Source: Pseudomonadota bacterium (GTDB lineage: Bacteria > Pseudomonadota > Alphaproteobacteria > Acetobacterales > Acetobacteraceae). Taken from it: 13,840 bases of DNA. This document shows positions 11,834 to 13,840 of the stretch, piece after piece (the stretch's first letter is position 1; every line of letters starts with the position of its first letter). The DNA lies in NCBI GenBank assembly GCA_021841985.1, contig JAKCCP010000099.1, positions 1-13,840 of the forward strand, given 5' to 3'. A program made the translations under genes and the position numbers. The notes below the pieces were generated by a model, which saw only the letters and a list, made by a program, of their open reading frames with translations, did no database searches and was not told the origin of the DNA.

Positions 11834-12829
11834 ATGGCGCCGCGCTGGCACCCGGACCGCTTCGCCGACCGGCTGCCCCATCTTCGCCGCCGCGCCCGGC
11901 TGATCACCGCGATCCGGGCGTTTTTCCACGCCCGCGGCTATTGCGAGGTCGAAACCCCCTACGCCGTGAAGGCGCCGGGCGAGGAGGTGCATCTGCGCGC
12001 CTTCGCGACCGAGCGCCTGCATCCCGATGGAAGGCGCGAGCCGCTTTTTCTCCACACCAGCCCGGAATTCGCCATGAAGCGCCTGCTGGTGGCCGGCGCC
12101 GGGCCGATTTTCCAGATTACCCGGGTGTGGCGGAACGGTGAGGGCGGGAAGCTGCACGCCGCCGAATTCTCCCTTCTCGAATGGTACCGCCCCGGCGCCT
12201 CGCTCGACGGGTTGATCGCCGAGACGCATGATCTGCTGCGCGCCGTGCTGCCACCCGTCGTGCAGTGCCGGGGCGTGACGACGGATCTCGCCGATTACGA
12301 GCGGATCACCGTCGCCGAAGCCTTCGCCCGCGATGTCGGCGCCGATGTGCTCGCCTGCGGGGAGGATGCCGCGGCGCTGGCGGCGGCCGCGGGTGAGCGG
12401 CTGCGGGACGGAGAGTCCTGGGAGGATTTGTTTTTCCGCCTGCTGCTCGGCCGGATCGAGCCCCATCTCGGCCGGGCGCGGCCGAGTTTTCTCACCCATT
12501 GGCCGGCGGCGCAGGCGGCGCTGGCCCGCCGCGACCCGGCCGACCCCCGGGTGGCCGAGCGCTTCGAGGTTTTCGTCTGTGGCATCGAACTCGCCAATGC
12601 CTTTGTCGAACTCACCGACGCGGCCGAACAGCGCGAGATCGGCCTCGCCGACCGCGCCCGCCGCGCGGCGCTTTACGGCGGTACAGGCGCGGACTGGCCG
12701 CTCGACGAGGATTTTCTCGCCGCCCTCGCCCATGGCATGCCGCCAGCGGCCGGCATCGCCCTCGGCCTCGATCGCCTGGCGATGATCGCCACCGGCGCGA
12801 GCGACATCAACGACGTGCTCTGGCTATGA
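11834..12829 (+). CDS. epmA: EpmA (GenX/PoxA), elongation factor P (R)-beta-lysine ligase
   Basis: EpmA is a class II lysyl-tRNA-synthetase-like enzyme that attaches (R)-beta-lysine to a conserved lysine of EF-P, helping ribosomes through polyproline stretches. The 331-residue protein is only the catalytic core, without the N-terminal anticodon-binding domain that a true LysRS would have. Motif 1 is in the N-terminal helix and VETPYAV strand; motif 2 spans LHTSPEFAMKRLL to FQITRVWRNGE and AEFSLLEWYR (residues 73-119, with R100); motif 3 is GIALGLDRLAMI (307-318, with R314). It starts 27 bp after rplI with little ribosome-binding site and may be co-transcribed with it. Neither epmB nor efp lies in the window. 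Confidence 0.93.
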   Translation: MAPRWHPDRFADRLPHLRRRARLITAIRAFFHARGYCEVETPYAVKAPGEEVHLRAFATERLHPDGRREPLFLHTSPEFAMKRLLVAGAGPIFQITRVWRNGEGGKLHAAEFSLLEWYRPGASLDGLIAETHDLLRAVLPPVVQCRGVTTDLADYERITVAEAFARDVGADVLACGEDAAALAAAAGERLRDGESWEDLFFRLLLGRIEPHLGRARPSFLTHWPAAQAALARRDPADPRVAERFEVFVCGIELANAFVELTDAAEQREIGLADRARRAALYGGTGADWPLDEDFLAALAHGMPPAAGIALGLDRLAMIATGASDINDVLWL

Positions 12830-12835
12830 CGGCGA

Positions 12836-12880
12836 CGGTGCCACCGGCACCGCCCAACGGAGAGAATCGTTCTTTTTTTT
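12836..12880 (+). terminator. Probable terminator after epmA
   Basis: CGGTGCC (12836-12842) pairs perfectly with GGCACCG (12846-12852) around an ACC loop, seven bases after the epmA stop. A run of eight T lies at 12873-12880, but 20 nt beyond the stem, so the classical hairpin-plus-U-tract is stretched. A weaker second helix, AACG/CGTT, touches the T-run. The last T belongs to the stop codon of the convergent lipoprotein gene. Confidence 0.45.
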
Positions 12881-13485
12881 CAATTCAAAGGCTGCTGCGT
12901 GACCGGCGGCGGCACGGCGGTGGAGGAGGGGCTGGTATCCTGTAGCCAGTCATGGAGCGATTTCCGCACCTGATACTCGAATTCGACGTTCATGTTGTCC
13001 ATCATCGCCTTGGTCATGTCATAGAGCGTCTGGCGCAACGCCGCGTCGCCCCCCTCCTCCGGCACCGCGACGTTGCGCGCCACCGCGGCATCGGTGAAGC
13101 CGCTCGGCTGGTTGCCGCTGCCGGTGATGGTGAGCTGCACCGCGAGATGGCCATAGAGCCAGGGCCCCTCGCGGCGGATGCTGGCATCCTCGATCTTGAA
13201 CACCGCTCGCCCGCTGCCGCCGCTGGCGATCAGCCGGTCATGCGCCATCTGCTTGAGCGCGTCCTCGGGCGATTCGGGCGAGAGGCGGGCGACGTCGGAC
13301 GGATCCTCCGGCACCCAGCTATCGTCGATCTCGACACTGGCGACGTTGAGATGAAGCTGCGTCAGGTAGTTATAGCGCAGCAAGGGGTAGCTCGGGCCCG
13401 GCGCCTCATGGGCGCAGGCGGCGAGCAGCGAGAGCGGGACCAGAACCAGAGCGAGGCGAAGCGCGGAGCGCGGGGAAAATGGCAT
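12880..13485 (-). CDS. Predicted lipoprotein of unknown function
   Basis: I do not recognise the family. The 201-residue product begins with a lipoprotein signal peptide: a basic start (R6, R10), a hydrophobic stretch LALVLVPLSLLAA and the lipobox L21-A22-A23-C24, so C24 would be lipidated. Residue 25 is Ala, not the Asp that retains lipoproteins in the inner membrane, which suggests the outer membrane. The mature part (about 30-180) is mixed alpha/beta, with repeated short strands such as LHLNVASVEI and GHLAVQLTITGSG and a helix MTKAMMDNMNVEFEYQVRKSLHDWL. The end is Pro/Ser/Thr-rich. Its start ATG at 13485 has a distant AGGA. It lies 108 bp downstream of hslO on the same strand but beyond a probable terminator. 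Confidence 0.8.
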   Translation of the reverse strand: MPFSPRSALRLALVLVPLSLLAACAHEAPGPSYPLLRYNYLTQLHLNVASVEIDDSWVPEDPSDVARLSPESPEDALKQMAHDRLIASGGSGRAVFKIEDASIRREGPWLYGHLAVQLTITGSGNQPSGFTDAAVARNVAVPEEGGDAALRQTLYDMTKAMMDNMNVEFEYQVRKSLHDWLQDTSPSSTAVPPPVTQQPLN

Positions 13486-13565
13486 GGGGCGGGGTCATCC
13501 TGCCGTCAGAACGAGGAGCGGAAACGAAGCCCGGGGAGCGGACGGGCAGGGCTGAGCCGGGCGAG

Positions 13566-13593
13566 AGAAAATGGCCGAGCCGGGCGGGCTCGG
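13566..13593 (-). terminator. Probable intrinsic terminator of hslO
   Basis: On the minus strand, directly after the hslO stop, CCGAGCC and GGCTCGG (13575-13593) form a perfect 7-bp GC stem around a five-base loop. It is followed within three bases by TTTTCTCT. This has the form of a Rho-independent terminator with a short U-tract. It would separate hslO from the lipoprotein gene. A partial repeat of the arm (GAGCCGGGCG) lies near 13555-13564. Confidence 0.55.
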
Positions 13594-13840
13594 TCAAGCC
13601 TCTCCGCCGCCCAAGGCGGCGCGCGGGAAGCGGAAATCGATGGCACAGAATTCACAGGTCATGACGATATCGCCGTCGACCACCATGTCGTCGAGATCGC
13701 GCGGCGGAAACCCTTCCAGAATGGCGGCGAGACGGGCGCGCGAGCAGCGGCAGCCGAAGGCGAGCGGGCGGGGCTGGCCGAAGGCGATGCCGACGCTGTG
13801 GAACAGGCGATGGAGCAGGGGCTCGGGGGCGAGAAGATCG
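13594..13840 (-). CDS. hslO: Hsp33 redox-regulated chaperone, C-terminal part (5' end beyond window)
   Basis: Hsp33 is a cytoplasmic holdase switched on by oxidation of a zinc-bound cysteine cluster. Only the last 82 residues or so are in the window. They carry the whole redox switch: CRC, then 29 residues, then CEFC, which matches the family C-x-C / C-x2-C pattern and spacing. Before it lies LLHRLFHSVGIAFGQPRPLAFG, typical of the region leading into the switch domain. The end (RFPRAALGGGEA) is normal. The gene enters from the right edge, so its truncation is only that of the window. A stem-loop terminator follows the stop. Confidence 0.94.
   Translation of the reverse strand, partial: DLLAPEPLLHRLFHSVGIAFGQPRPLAFGCRCSRARLAAILEGFPPRDLDDMVVDGDIVMTCEFCAIDFRFPRAALGGGEA

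Noticed and set aside
11141..12733. Minus-strand open frame of 530 codons opposite rplI and epmA
   Set aside because: It covers two recognisable genes on the plus strand and shows repeats only because it is antisense to the L9 tail repeat.
11834..12829. Lysyl-tRNA synthetase
   Set aside because: The protein has only the catalytic domain and starts right at motif 1, with no anticodon-binding domain; the length fits EpmA.
13406..13597. Short minus-strand frame between hslO and the lipoprotein gene
   Set aside because: It overlaps the lipoprotein signal-peptide region in another frame and shows no conserved pattern, although its ATG near 13498 follows AGG.

Overview
This is a very GC-rich stretch of bacterial chromosome carrying housekeeping genes. 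The gene set points to an alphaproteobacterium: a Ros/MucR zinc-finger regulator, a Fur of the alphaproteobacterial type, an ornithine-lipid acyltransferase (OlsB), the lnt-XRE regulator pair, and rsmB next to a heparinase II/III-like gene. Order Rhodospirillales, possibly Acetobacteraceae, is my inference from this content. No sequence here fixes the genus. I see no insertion sequence, prophage, CRISPR array, tRNA or rRNA.

Layout. (1) 1-930, minus strand: gatC-gatA, two subunits of the tRNA-dependent amidotransferase; gatA runs off the left edge. (2) 997-1854: ruvX (plus) converges on a TusA-type sulfur carrier gene (minus), and their stop codons overlap. (3) 1833-2303: the TusA-like gene diverges from mucR across about 40 bp that hold a good mucR promoter. 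(4) 2304-2582: a leader with short tandem repeats. (5) 2583-6449, plus strand: fur, olsB, a D-2-hydroxyacid dehydrogenase and lnt, packed with 4-bp start/stop overlaps or a 17-bp gap, so probably one operon joining metal sensing to membrane-lipid and lipoprotein acylation. (6) 6450-6727: an unusually AT-rich regulatory region with a promoter, a palindrome and a perfect CtrA-type box, ahead of an XRE-family regulator (6728-7183). (7) 7399-10284: rsmB and the heparinase-like gene. (8) 10427-12829: rpsF-rpsR-rplI, then epmA, ending in a probable terminator. (9) 12880-13840, minus strand: an unrecognised lipoprotein and the 3' end of hslO, which runs off the right edge.

Functionally the window is mostly translation (GatCA, RsmB, S6, S18, L9, EpmA), the cell envelope (OlsB, Lnt, a lipoprotein) and regulation (MucR, Fur, an XRE protein). 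I did not find a new multi-gene system. The observations most worth following are a Fur whose canonical S1 metal site has lost two of four ligands, the CtrA-type box lying on the promoter of the XRE gene, the missing last zinc ligand in MucR, a stem-loop in the rpsF leader that may be an S6:S18 control element, and in-frame short repeats that lengthen the C-termini of the dehydrogenase and of ribosomal protein L9.
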